This document shows, piece after piece, positions 1 to 7,997 of a stretch of 64,000 nt of DNA; within the stretch, counting starts at the first letter, position 1, and each line of letters starts with the position of its first letter. A program made the position numbers and the translations under genes. The DNA comes from Shimia_B sp039815465. GTDB taxonomy: Bacteria; Pseudomonadota; Alphaproteobacteria; Rhodobacterales; Rhodobacteraceae. Location: NCBI GenBank assembly GCA_039815465.1, contig JBCBZG010000001.1, positions 186,001 through 250,000 on the forward strand, in the 5' to 3' direction. Under the pieces are notes generated by a model. That model was not told where the DNA came from. It saw only the letters and a program-made list of their open reading frames with translations, and searched no databases.

Positions 1-1
1 G

Positions 2-400
2 AACCTTGAGGATATCGAACGCCTCGTCGAACACGCCATCCCGCGGATGGACAGCCCCCTCGGCGGTGCCAAATCAGCGGAGCCGGAGGCGACCGAAGAC
101 GACGCCACCAAACCCGCCCGCCGCAGCCGCGGTGGCCGGGGCCGCAAATCCGACGAGGCAAAGCCCGCAGAGAAAGCCGCTGAGCCCACGGAAGCGGACG
201 CCGGTGCAGAACTGCCGCGTAGCTCCGACAAGCCCCGAAATGACCGCGGTGAACGTGGCGACCGCGGCGGGCGCGGGCGCGGCCGGGGACGCCGCGATGA
301 CGGGCCAACGCCCGTGGGCATGGGCGACCACATGCCCAGCTTCATCGCGATGTCGTTCGAGGAACGCATCGCCGCCCACGGCGCCAACGCTGCGGCCTGA
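2..400 (+). CDS. C-terminal tail of a DEAD-box RNA helicase (5' truncated)
   Basis: The gene enters from the left edge, in frame from base 2, and stops at 398-400. The first visible residues (about N-L-E-D-I-E-R-L-V-E-H-A-I-P-R) match the end of the helicase C-terminal core of RhlE-type DEAD-box proteins, where an IERL...IPR segment follows motif VI. The rest is a low-complexity basic tail rich in Arg, Gly, Asp and Lys, including RGGRGRGRGRR, typical of the RNA-binding extensions of these helicases. The product probably remodels RNA during ribosome assembly or decay. The ATPase motifs lie outside the window, so the family call rests on the short core remnant and the tail. Confidence 0.65.
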   Translation, partial: NLEDIERLVEHAIPRMDSPLGGAKSAEPEATEDDATKPARRSRGGRGRKSDEAKPAEKAAEPTEADAGAELPRSSDKPRNDRGERGDRGGRGRGRGRRDDGPTPVGMGDHMPSFIAMSFEERIAAHGANAAA

Positions 401-412
401 GGGCGGGCACGC

Positions 413-1096
413 GTGCCCGTTCAAGCGCTCCTCTTTGACGTCTTCGGCACCTGCGTCGATTGGCGGACCTCCGTGGCGCGCGAGGTCGCAAAGATGCTTC
501 CCGATGTCGACGCCACGGCCTTTGCGATGGCCTGGCGCGCGGAATACCAACCGGCGATGGAACGCATCCGCAGCGGCGCAAGGGGCTATGTCGCGCTCGA
601 TACGCTTCACCGGGAAAATATGCACCGCGTCGCGGCACGCTTTGGCGTCAGCGCCCCGGACGCGCTATCCCACGCATGGGAGCGGCTCGACCCCTGGGAC
701 GACGTGCGCCCGGGCCTCGCCCTGATCCGCAAACACGTCGTCATCGCCCCCTGTTCCAACGGCTCCATCGCGCTGATGACGCGGCTGGCCCGCTACGCCG
801 CGCTGCCGTGGGACTGCATCTTGGGGGCCGAGATCGCGCAGGATTATAAACCACAAACCACCGTTTACTTGGCCTCCTGCGCTGCACTTGCGCTGCCGCC
901 GCGCGCGGTGATGATGGTAGCCGCCCATAACGGCGACCTCGCTGCGGCGGCCCACGCCGGGCTCCAAACCGCGTTTGTCCCACGGCCGCGCGAATATGGT
1001 CCAAACCAAACCACCGATCTGGAGCCAACGGGCGATTGGACGATCACCGCCGAAAGCTTCACCCACCTTGCAGAGACCCTCCATGACCGCAGATGA
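413..1096 (+). CDS. HAD-superfamily hydrolase, haloacid dehalogenase type II-like
   Basis: A 227-residue cytosolic HAD hydrolase. The motifs appear in order: nucleophile motif LLFDVFGTCVDW with Asp9, motif II CSNGS with Ser115-Asn116, motif III Lys146 in AQDYKP, and motif IV AAHNGD at 170-175. The aromatic VDW after the nucleophile motif and the SNGS signature are those of (S)-2-haloacid dehalogenase type II rather than phosphoglycolate phosphatases. The start is a GTG 12 bases after the helicase stop, with a purine-rich GAGGG upstream. The 3' end overlaps the cupin gene by 14 bases, so the two are co-transcribed. Actual dehalogenase activity is inferred from family resemblance only. Confidence 0.8.
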   Translation: MPVQALLFDVFGTCVDWRTSVAREVAKMLPDVDATAFAMAWRAEYQPAMERIRSGARGYVALDTLHRENMHRVAARFGVSAPDALSHAWERLDPWDDVRPGLALIRKHVVIAPCSNGSIALMTRLARYAALPWDCILGAEIAQDYKPQTTVYLASCAALALPPRAVMMVAAHNGDLAAAAHAGLQTAFVPRPREYGPNQTTDLEPTGDWTITAESFTHLAETLHDRR

Positions 1097-1505
1097 CATC
1101 ATCGCCGCCCTCGACCTCCTCCCTCACCCCGAAGGTGGGTTCTACCGCGAAACCTGGCGCGATAACCGAGCGGAGGGCCGCGGCACAGGAACCGCGATCT
1201 ATTTCCTGCTGCGCGACGGCGGGGCCAGCCACTGGCACACGGTCGACGCAACAGAAATCTGGCACTACTACGCGGGCGCGCCGCTGGTGCTTTCAACCGC
1301 GGCCTCGGCAGACGGCCCTGCTTTAGACACGCTGATCGGCCCGGACCTCATAGCCGGCGAACGCCCACAGGGCATTGTCCCGCATGGCCACTGGCAAGCC
1401 GCGCGCACAACGGGCGCCTTCACGCTTGTGGGCTGCACCGTGTCCCCCGGCTTCACGTTCGAAGGCTTCCACCTCGCCGAACCGGGCTTTGACATCCCAC
1501 GCTGA
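1083..1505 (+). CDS. DUF985-type cupin protein
   Basis: A 140-residue single-domain cupin of the DUF985/cupin_5 type. Its opening, I-x-x-L-x-L-x-x-H-P-E-G-G-F-Y-R-E-T-W (residues 6-25), is the family signature. The SHWH at 49-52 with Glu58 and His61 gives a likely metal or ligand pocket in the beta barrel. The family is often described as sugar-epimerase-like, but no reaction is established for this member. The start ATG lies inside the end of the HAD gene. The gene ends just before a strong hairpin (1513-1562) that separates it from the convergent anmK. Confidence 0.8.
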   Translation: MTADDIIAALDLLPHPEGGFYRETWRDNRAEGRGTGTAIYFLLRDGGASHWHTVDATEIWHYYAGAPLVLSTAASADGPALDTLIGPDLIAGERPQGIVPHGHWQAARTTGAFTLVGCTVSPGFTFEGFHLAEPGFDIPR

Positions 1506-1512
1506 GCCAAAT

Positions 1513-1562
1513 GGGACGGCGGGCGGGGCGCCTTTGCCCATACGGGCAAACAGCGCCGTCCC
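1513..1562. terminator. Bidirectional hairpin between convergent genes, type A repeat
   Basis: Outer arms GGGACGGCG (1513-1521) and CGCCGTCCC (1554-1562) are perfectly complementary. Inside is a second stem, TTTGCCC (1533-1539) with GGGCAAA (1544-1550), around a 4-base loop. The element sits between the convergent cupin and anmK genes, so it probably terminates transcription from both sides. A related element with the same GGGCGCCTTTGCC core lies at 7950-7987, also between convergent genes. Confidence 0.7.
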
Positions 1563-1571
1563 GACGTCTCG

Positions 1572-2639
1572 CTACCCACCGGGGCGCGATATCGTCCCGC
1601 CCCCGACAAGCGCCATCACCCCCGTGGTGCCCGGACAACTCGTGGGCATCCCCCGCGCCACCCGCGCGGCAAGATAGGCAAAGGCTTGCGCTTCTAGCAT
1701 ATCGCCGTCGAGCCCCAACGCCTCCACCGGCTCGACCGGCAGCCCTGTTCCTGCGGAAATCATGGCCATCACGGTCGCATTCTTGCGCCCGCCCCCCGTC
1801 ACATAAACGCGTGCGGGCGTCGCGGGGCAAAGCTCCATCCCCTGCGCCACACAGGCCGCGACGCACGCAGCAAGCGTCGCCGCAGCATCCGCATCGCTGA
1901 GGGGCCCAACATCCAAAAGCTCTGCGAACGCCCCGCGATCCAGGGACTTTGGTGGCATCTGCGCGAAATACGGATCGGCCAAAAGCCGCTCCACCACAGC
2001 GAGATCCACCGCCCCGGTTGCCGCCAGCGCCCCGTCCACGTCACAGGCTAGGCCCCGCCGCGCGCGCATCAGATCATCGAGCGGCGCGTTGGCGGGCCCC
2101 GTGTCAAAGGCCAAGAGCGCACCTGGCGCCTCCGCCGCCTCCGCCCGCGGGTCGACCCAGGTTAGGTTGCCGACACCGCCCAGGTTCAAGAACGCCACGG
2201 GCTCCACCAGCCCCGCCCAGCGCGCACAGGCCCAATGGTAAAACGGCGCGAGCGGTGCGCCCTGCCCGCCCATCTTTACGTCCGCGGTGCGGAAATCCCA
2301 AGCCACCGGCCAGCCCAGCGCATCGGCAAGCTGTGCACCATCGCCCGCCTGATACGTCCCCTGCCCGCCCGGATCATGGGCCAGCGTCTGGCCATGAAAA
2401 CCCACGAGGTCCGGCGGATCAAAGCGCGCCAGTAACGCCTCATGGGCGCCCTCAACGATGGCCGCCGCATCGTCCGCCCGCCAAGAGCCCAAAGCCGCAC
2501 GCAGCACGGCGCGCTCCTCCTCCGCGTAGGGGCGGTACGCGCTCGGGCCAAATTCCAGGATCGACACGCCGTCCGTCACCAGCACCGCCGCGTCGATGCC
2601 GTCAAGCGATGTCCCCGACATCGCCCCAAGCACCCGCAT
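1572..2639 (-). CDS. anmK: Anhydro-N-acetylmuramic acid kinase
   Basis: A 355-residue kinase that phosphorylates 1,6-anhydro-MurNAc with ring opening to MurNAc-6-phosphate in peptidoglycan recycling. The N-terminal GAMSGTSLDGIDAA (residues 5-18) is the AnmK fingerprint and places the start at 2639. Longer in-frame starts up to 2711 would add unrelated residues before it. Further family segments are VGFHGQTLAHDP, FLNLGGVGNLTW, FDTGPANAP and VTGGGRKNATVM. The gene is divergent from tyrS, as in many alphaproteobacteria. The C-terminus ends against the hairpin at 1513-1562. Confidence in the family is high; the exact start is less certain because no strong ribosome binding site precedes it. Confidence 0.93.
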   Translation of the reverse strand: MRVLGAMSGTSLDGIDAAVLVTDGVSILEFGPSAYRPYAEEERAVLRAALGSWRADDAAAIVEGAHEALLARFDPPDLVGFHGQTLAHDPGGQGTYQAGDGAQLADALGWPVAWDFRTADVKMGGQGAPLAPFYHWACARWAGLVEPVAFLNLGGVGNLTWVDPRAEAAEAPGALLAFDTGPANAPLDDLMRARRGLACDVDGALAATGAVDLAVVERLLADPYFAQMPPKSLDRGAFAELLDVGPLSDADAAATLAACVAACVAQGMELCPATPARVYVTGGGRKNATVMAMISAGTGLPVEPVEALGLDGDMLEAQAFAYLAARVARGMPTSCPGTTGVMALVGGGTISRPGG

Positions 2640-2728
2640 CGGTGCCGCTTCTGACTTTCCCTGCCGCGCCATTGTGCCTATAGCCATGCCTCGCAAACCG
2701 TGCCGACGCAAGATCAGGGGCAGACGAC

Positions 2729-3979
2729 ATGACCTATCATCCCAAATCCGACTTTATGGCCGTGATGATGGAGCGCGGGTATCTCGCCGATTGCACAGAC
2801 TATCAGGCCTTGGACGAGGCTCTCCTGAACGGCCCGGTGCCCGCCTATATCGGCTATGACGCCACGGCCAAATCGCTCCATGTCGGTCACCTGATGAACA
2901 TCATGGTGCTGCGCTGGCTGCAAAAGACGGGCCATAAGCCCATCACGCTGATGGGCGGCGGCACGACCAAGGTGGGCGATCCGTCAGGACGCGACACAGA
3001 GCGTTCGCTGATCACGACTGATGCGATCGACGCCAATATCGCGGGGCTCAAGCAGGTCTTTGCCAAACTGTTGAGCTACGGCGACGGCCCGACCGATGCG
3101 CTGATGCTCAACAACGCGGAATGGCTCGACAGCCTGCAGTATCTCGACTTTCTGCGCGATATCGGGCGGCATTTTTCGATCAACCGAATGCTGAGCTTTG
3201 AAAGCGTCAAGAGCCGTCTGGACCGGGAGCAAAGCCTAAGCTTTCTCGAATTCAACTATATGATCCTGCAAGCCTATGACTTCATGGAGCTCAACCGCCG
3301 CTATGGCTGCATGTTACAGATGGGTGGGTCGGACCAGTGGGGCAACATCGTCAACGGCATCGACCTCACGCGACGTGTGCTCGACACCGAAATCTACGGG
3401 CTCACGACGCCGCTCTTAACGACCTCTGACGGGCGCAAAATGGGCAAAAGCGCGGGCGGTGCGGTGTGGCTCAACGCTGATATGCTGTCGGCTTACGAGT
3501 TCTGGCAGTTCTGGCGCAATACGACCGATGCCGACACGGGCAAGTTCCTGAAACTATTTACCGAGCTTCCGGTGGCCGAATGCGACCGCCTGGGCGCGCT
3601 TGAAGGCTCCGAAATCAACGAGGCAAAGATCCGGCTCGCCAATGAGGTGACAAGCCTGCTCCACGGTGCGGAGGCCGCAGCGGCGGCGGCGGCGACAGCG
3701 CGCGAAGTCTTTGAGAAGGGCGGCGTGGGAGAAGATCTGCCGACGCTCACACTTACTGCGGATGAGGTTGGCGAGGGCATCTCCGTCGTGCAACTGATCG
3801 TCAAATCCGGGCTGGCGAAGTCGGGGAAAGAGGCCAAACGCCTTATCGCGGAAAACGGTGCAAAGCTCGATGATGCGCCCCTGACCGATGCGGGTCTAAT
3901 GCTCGACCAAGGGGCATTGCGTGCGCCAGTGAAGCTGAGCGCTGGCAAAAAACGCCACGCCCTGGTGCACATGGCCTGA
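2729..3979 (+). CDS. tyrS: Tyrosyl-tRNA synthetase
   Basis: A 416-residue class I aminoacyl-tRNA synthetase charging tRNA-Tyr. The HIGH motif is HVGH at residues 51-54, following GYDATAKSL, which is typical of bacterial TyrS. The KMSKS loop is KMGKS at 237-241. The tyrosine-binding region contains YDFMELNRRYGCMLQMGGSDQWGN. The C-terminal roughly 65 residues form an S4 RNA-binding domain (SGKEAKRLIAENGAKLDD). Length is normal and there is no sign of damage. The gene stands alone; a double-hairpin repeat begins 10 bases after the stop codon and probably ends the transcript. Confidence 0.97.
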   Translation: MTYHPKSDFMAVMMERGYLADCTDYQALDEALLNGPVPAYIGYDATAKSLHVGHLMNIMVLRWLQKTGHKPITLMGGGTTKVGDPSGRDTERSLITTDAIDANIAGLKQVFAKLLSYGDGPTDALMLNNAEWLDSLQYLDFLRDIGRHFSINRMLSFESVKSRLDREQSLSFLEFNYMILQAYDFMELNRRYGCMLQMGGSDQWGNIVNGIDLTRRVLDTEIYGLTTPLLTTSDGRKMGKSAGGAVWLNADMLSAYEFWQFWRNTTDADTGKFLKLFTELPVAECDRLGALEGSEINEAKIRLANEVTSLLHGAEAAAAAAATAREVFEKGGVGEDLPTLTLTADEVGEGISVVQLIVKSGLAKSGKEAKRLIAENGAKLDDAPLTDAGLMLDQGALRAPVKLSAGKKRHALVHMA

Positions 3980-3988
3980 CCCGGGGCG

Positions 3989-4035
3989 CCGAAATCTTTC
4001 AAAGATTTCGGACCGATTTCTTTTCAAGAAATCGG
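3989..4035. repeat. Double-hairpin intergenic repeat, copy 1
   Basis: Two hairpins in tandem. The first has CCGAAATCTTT (3989-3999) and AAAGATTTCGG (4001-4011); the second has CCGATTTCTT (4013-4022) and AAGAAATCGG (4026-4035). It is flanked by GGCGCC before and CACC after. The same two-hairpin layout, with different stem bases but the same flanks, recurs at 13656-13702 directly after trxB. Both copies follow a gene stop closely, so a transcript-end or mRNA-stability role is likely. Confidence 0.7.
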
Positions 4036-4050
4036 CACCTAGGTGAAAAC

Positions 4051-4079
4051 AGCGCGCCCGAGGGACACCGGGGCGCGCT
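4051..4079 (-). terminator. Rho-independent terminator of the BCCT gene
   Basis: Arms AGCGCGCCC (4051-4059) and GGGCGCGCT (4071-4079) form a GC-rich stem. Read on the minus strand it is followed by GTTTTCACC, a short T-run, and it lies 21 bases beyond the stop of the minus-strand transporter gene. Termination of that gene is therefore the natural reading. Confidence 0.65.
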
Positions 4080-4099
4080 GCAGTTTCTAGCCTGCGACG

Positions 4100-5932
4100 T
4101 TATTCTGCGGGCTGCGTCGCGTCTGCGCCGACCTTTGCCCGGCGCCCGTCGTTAAAGAGCGCTTTGGCCAGTGAAACCGCCATGAGCACCATGACCACGG
4201 TAAAGGGCAACGCGCCCACGATCATCGCGTCTTGGAGCGATGCCAGCGCGTCATTGCCCTGAAGCGCCCCCGCCACCAGAAGAGAGCCGATCACAAACAT
4301 CATAATCAGACCCCAGATGATGCGGTGCATTACGCCGGTCTCCTGGCTGCCCCCTGACATGATCGTGTTCATCACGAGGATGCCCGAGTCTGCGGATGTC
4401 ACGAGAAACGTCATGATCAGCACCACGCACATCAGCACAACCGCACCAAGCAGCCAGTCGGGCACGATCATCGCGAGCGACACAAAGAGCTTGTTGGTGT
4501 TGGAGGCGCCGATGATAGCCCCGTCTGCCACGCCTTGCAGCTCGTTGTGTACCGCCGTGCCGCCCAGGATCGTGAGCCATGCAAAGCACACGAGCGCCGG
4601 CGCAATCACGCAGCCCAGGATAAACTCCCGCACCGTGCGGCCCTTGGAAATCCGCGCCAGGAAGAGGCCCACAAAGGGCGAGAACGCGATCCACCACGCC
4701 CAGTAGAACGTGGTCCAGCCGGATTGCCAGCCAAAGAGCCGCCCTTGCGTGCCTGCCTCATAGCTTGCAGTGAGCACGTCCGGCGGAAGCGCGGCGGCGT
4801 CCCCGTCGAGCCCACTGACAAAGCCATCAAAGGACCCCCAAGCGTTCGTCGCACCGCCATAAAGTTCCCCCGCCAGGGGCGCTGCTGCGGCGGGCAGAGC
4901 CTCCGTAAATGCGGCCTGGCTCATGGGGCTATAGGCCTCAAAGCTCAGCGGGATGAAGTAGAGGATGTAGTCCACAAACGCCGTGCCATAGGTCGTCAGC
5001 GCAAAGGCGAAGGACCCAAAGATGATAAACGTCAACAAAAGCAAGATCGACAGCACAAGGTTCAGGTTCGACAGGTATTTGATCCCCCGCCCGACGCCGG
5101 ACACCGCGGAGATGATGGACAGCCCCATGATGATTGCAAGCGCCACAAGCAGCCCCACGGTCGTCGGCAACTGGCCCCCGCTTTCGTCGATGTTCACAAG
5201 CCACCCCATGCCGGTGACGTTGTAGACCCCGTCGACAAACTGGCTGACCCCGTAGCCGATGGTCACGGCGACGCCCAGGATCGTCGCAATCACGCCCAAG
5301 ACATCAACAAGATGCCCAATCCAGCCATTGGCAAACCGCCCGAGGATCGGCGTCAGCGCAGACCGGATCGTCAGCGGCATATCCCGCGTATAGGCGTAGT
5401 ACGCTAGGCTCAGCCCCGTAATCACGTAGATCGCCCAGGCGTGAAACCCAAAGTGCAAGAGCGCATAGCGGAACGCGGATTGCACGGCCTCTGGGCTGTT
5501 GGGCGCGGCGTCTCGTGCGACCGTGACAGGGTTCGACCCCCACAGGCCCACAGGCTCTGCCGTTGCAAAAACCATCAGCCCAACGCCGAGCCCGGCGCCA
5601 AACATCATCGAAAACCACGAGAAGTTCGAAAACTCTGGCTTGGTGTCCGGCCCGCCCAGCTTCTTTTTCCCGGCAGGCAGCAGCACAAGCGCAAAGAGGA
5701 AGAACGCAAAGAACCCCACAGACAGGATATAAAAGGTGTTCGCCCCCTGCAGCGTGGCCCAGTTCCAGTTATCGAGCGTCTGATTTGCCGAGAGCGGAAA
5801 GAGGATCGCCCAAAGCACGAGCGCGACCATGATCCCCTTTGAGACCAGCGCGATGGGAAGACTGTAGCCTTCATAAAACCCAGAGTCCTGTTTCGGAATC
5901 TGGAGGTCGGTAAATGGGTCCTTGATGGCCAT
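4100..5932 (-). CDS. BCCT-family betaine/choline/carnitine transporter
   Basis: A 610-residue inner-membrane carrier with about twelve hydrophobic segments. It belongs to the betaine/choline/carnitine transporter family, which imports quaternary ammonium osmolytes with Na+ or H+. The family signature is visible as MMFGAGLGVGLMVFATAEP around residue 110, and a WTTFYWAWWIAFSPFVGLFLARISKGRTVREF segment follows about residue 405. The ATG at 5932 is preceded by GGAG with a 6-base spacing. A GTG four codons upstream overlaps that ribosome binding site and is rejected. Substrate cannot be assigned: the glycine-rich helix differs from the BetP pattern. No betaine or choline catabolic gene adjoins it. 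Confidence 0.9.
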   Translation of the reverse strand: MAIKDPFTDLQIPKQDSGFYEGYSLPIALVSKGIMVALVLWAILFPLSANQTLDNWNWATLQGANTFYILSVGFFAFFLFALVLLPAGKKKLGGPDTKPEFSNFSWFSMMFGAGLGVGLMVFATAEPVGLWGSNPVTVARDAAPNSPEAVQSAFRYALLHFGFHAWAIYVITGLSLAYYAYTRDMPLTIRSALTPILGRFANGWIGHLVDVLGVIATILGVAVTIGYGVSQFVDGVYNVTGMGWLVNIDESGGQLPTTVGLLVALAIIMGLSIISAVSGVGRGIKYLSNLNLVLSILLLLTFIIFGSFAFALTTYGTAFVDYILYFIPLSFEAYSPMSQAAFTEALPAAAAPLAGELYGGATNAWGSFDGFVSGLDGDAAALPPDVLTASYEAGTQGRLFGWQSGWTTFYWAWWIAFSPFVGLFLARISKGRTVREFILGCVIAPALVCFAWLTILGGTAVHNELQGVADGAIIGASNTNKLFVSLAMIVPDWLLGAVVLMCVVLIMTFLVTSADSGILVMNTIMSGGSQETGVMHRIIWGLIMMFVIGSLLVAGALQGNDALASLQDAMIVGALPFTVVMVLMAVSLAKALFNDGRRAKVGADATQPAE

Positions 5933-6108
5933 TGTGATCTCCACTGTTGGGTCGAACGTGTTTCAATTTTTTGGGTAGGTGCCGACCAATGGGCCATATT
6001 AAGGCGGGTTTTCGTGCCGCCATCGTGTTTTCAAAGGGTGAATTTTGAGACTCAAACGTCGCGTTTGGACCAGAACGTCGTTTTAGGGCGTATGCCGCTC
6101 GGCCGTCG

Positions 6109-6885
6109 TCAACGGGCGAGAATCGCCAAGCTCCGCTCCACGGCGCGCAGCACGTGGCGCACCGGCCCCGTATGCCGGGCCTCGTCGTGGCACACGAGCC
6201 ACTGCTCATGGGTGAGCTCCGGCACCGGTTTGCCCGAATAGCCCAATGCGTCGCCGACAAACCGCGGTAAGACTGCCCGCGCCACGCCTGCCTCCAGCAA
6301 GTCGAGCACGGCGCGCGGTTGCGTCACCTCGATCCGAGCGCCCGGCTGTGCGGCCACCCAAGCCGCAGATGGCGTTGGCCCTTGCACCGCCGCCCAGGGC
6401 CCCTGCCCGTAGACTGCAAAACGCACTTCCCCCAGGCGCCGCGCGGCAAGCCCGAGCTGCTCGGGCCGCGCGTTGCGGATGCCGATCACGGCCTCCCGCC
6501 GCGCGATGTCGAGCCGGTGCTCCGCCGTGATAAAGCGCAGACGCACGGGCAAATCCTGAAAGACCTGGGCGTGACGGCACAGGTGCCACGTCACCCAAGC
6601 ACCTGCGGAGACTTTGACGAGCGGTGGCCCGGTCTTCGCAGACAGGGGCGCGATCTCCGCCTCGGCGCGTTCTGCTTGAGCTTGGAACCGAACGCCTGCG
6701 TCCGTCAGCTCATAGCCGCGGGCGTGCCGGTCAAAAAGCGGCTCCCCAAGCCGCGCCTCAAGCGCAAGCATCCGCCGCGCCAGTGTAGGCGCCGACCGCC
6801 CCGTTTCGCGCGCGGCGCCCGCAAGCCCCTGCGCCCGCGCCACTGCGAGAAAGAGCCTCAAGTCATCCCAATTCATTTCATCCAT
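6109..6885 (-). CDS. LysR-family transcriptional regulator
   Basis: A 258-residue LysR-type regulator. The N-terminal winged helix-turn-helix begins MNWDDLRLFLAVARAQG and continues GAARETGRSAPTLARRMLALEARLG, a typical LysR reader helix pattern with Arg-rich recognition helix. The remainder is the substrate-binding-like effector domain. Two in-frame ATGs (6885 and 6876) are possible starts; a large in-frame extension upstream to 7221 runs antisense through the neighbouring reductase and is rejected. It is divergent from the aldo/keto reductase at 6963, so control of that gene is the simplest inference. A 22-base palindrome overlaps its start codons. Confidence 0.85.
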   Translation of the reverse strand: MDEMNWDDLRLFLAVARAQGLAGAARETGRSAPTLARRMLALEARLGEPLFDRHARGYELTDAGVRFQAQAERAEAEIAPLSAKTGPPLVKVSAGAWVTWHLCRHAQVFQDLPVRLRFITAEHRLDIARREAVIGIRNARPEQLGLAARRLGEVRFAVYGQGPWAAVQGPTPSAAWVAAQPGARIEVTQPRAVLDLLEAGVARAVLPRFVGDALGYSGKPVPELTHEQWLVCHDEARHTGPVRHVLRAVERSLAILAR

Positions 6886-6893
6886 GAAATGAA
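6872..6893. promoter_or_regulatory. Palindrome over the LysR start codons
   Basis: Perfect 10-base arms TTCATTTCAT (6872-6881) and ATGAAATGAA (6884-6893) flank a CC centre. The palindrome covers both candidate start codons of the LysR gene and lies 70 bases before the divergent aldo/keto reductase. It may be an autoregulatory operator or an mRNA hairpin that hides the LysR start. Confidence 0.5.
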
Positions 6894-6962
6894 CATTATG
6901 GTTTGTTCCATTTTCCTGCAATCGCCCCAGCCACATAACCAGAGGCGAAAAGGAGCTTTCCC

Positions 6963-7925
6963 ATGACCCACTCCCTCGGCCTCGGCTGCTGGCCGCTTTC
7001 CGGCCCCATGTTCCTCGACGGCAAAAGCGTCGGCTATACCACCTGCGACCCAAAGGACGCCGCAGCGATCCTCGATGCGGCCTACGATCACGGTATCCGC
7101 CTCTTTGACACGGCCCAGGCCTATGGCTGCGGCTACGGGGAGCGGCTGCTGGGCGACACGCTGGCCAACCGCGACATCCAGATCGTGACCAAAATCGGTT
7201 TGGCGATTGATGAGGATACAAAAACCATCACCGGCCCGCGGCTTGACCCCGCGCAGGTGGCGCCCTCGGTGGACGAAAGCCGCGCGCGCCTGCGCCGTGA
7301 TGTCATTGACGTGGTGCTCCTGCATCCCAACGACGTGCCCATCGACTCGGCCCAGGCGATCTTTGCAGAACTCGACGCGTTGGCAGACCAGGGCAAAATC
7401 GGCGCCTTCGGCTGGTCCACCGACTACCCGGATCGGGCGCAAGCCCAGACCAGTTTCCCGCGCGCGACCCATGTGGAGCATGTGATGAACGTCTTTTTCG
7501 ACGCAGCAACGCTGCGCGACGCCACACGCAACGCCGCGCTCACCCATCTCATCCGCTCACCGCTCGCCATGGGGCTCCTCGCCGGGCGCTTTGACGACGG
7601 CGCGACCCTTGACCCAGACGACGTGCGCGTGGCCTCCCACGCCGGGATGGACTGGTTCGAGGGGACCGGCGCACACCCGCGCTTTGCCGCACGGCTCGCC
7701 GCGATCCGGGAGCTGCTGCAATCAGACGGGCGCAGCCTCGCCCAAGGGGCGCTGGCCTGGCTCTGGGCCCATGGCCCGTCCATCGTGCCGGTGCCGGGGG
7801 CCTCAAAGCTGTCTCAGGTCATCGACAACGCTGAAGCACGCGCCAAAGGCCCCCTGCCCGCCGAGACAGTCGCGGAAATCGCAGCACTTATTCCGACGGA
7901 GGTCTGGCCGGACAAGTCTCTGTGA
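6963..7925 (+). CDS. Aldo/keto reductase
   Basis: A 320-residue NAD(P)H-dependent aldo/keto reductase with a TIM-barrel fold. Catalytic residues are visible: Asp49 and Tyr54 in RLFDTAQAYGCG and Lys77 in VTKIG, with a histidine in VVLLHPNDVP. The C-terminal VPVPGASKLSQVIDNAEA is the usual nucleotide-binding segment. An AAGGAG ribosome binding site precedes the ATG by 9 bases. The gene is monocistronic, divergent from a LysR regulator and ends at a bidirectional hairpin. It resembles the general AKR group acting on aldehydes or sugars; no specific substrate is indicated. Confidence 0.9.
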   Translation: MTHSLGLGCWPLSGPMFLDGKSVGYTTCDPKDAAAILDAAYDHGIRLFDTAQAYGCGYGERLLGDTLANRDIQIVTKIGLAIDEDTKTITGPRLDPAQVAPSVDESRARLRRDVIDVVLLHPNDVPIDSAQAIFAELDALADQGKIGAFGWSTDYPDRAQAQTSFPRATHVEHVMNVFFDAATLRDATRNAALTHLIRSPLAMGLLAGRFDDGATLDPDDVRVASHAGMDWFEGTGAHPRFAARLAAIRELLQSDGRSLAQGALAWLWAHGPSIVPVPGASKLSQVIDNAEARAKGPLPAETVAEIAALIPTEVWPDKSL

Positions 7926-7949
7926 CCCCATGTTATAGGCCGGGTCGGT

Positions 7950-7987
7950 GGGTGGGCGCCTTTGCCGTCAGGCAAACAGTCCCACCC
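7950..7987. terminator. Bidirectional hairpin between convergent genes, type A repeat
   Basis: Outer arms GGGTGGG (7950-7956) and CCCACCC (7981-7987) enclose a second stem TTTGCC (7961-7966) and GGCAAA (7971-7976). It shares GGGCGCCTTTGCC and GGCAAACAG with the element at 1513-1562 while the outer arms differ. It lies between the convergent aldo/keto reductase and SDR genes and probably terminates both. Confidence 0.65.
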
Positions 7988-7997
7988 GCTGGCCCGG

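Noticed and set aside
6886..7221. N-terminal extension of the LysR gene up to 7221
   Set aside because: The extension runs antisense through the aldo/keto reductase and is Arg/Pro-rich; LysR proteins begin at the MNWDDLRLF segment.
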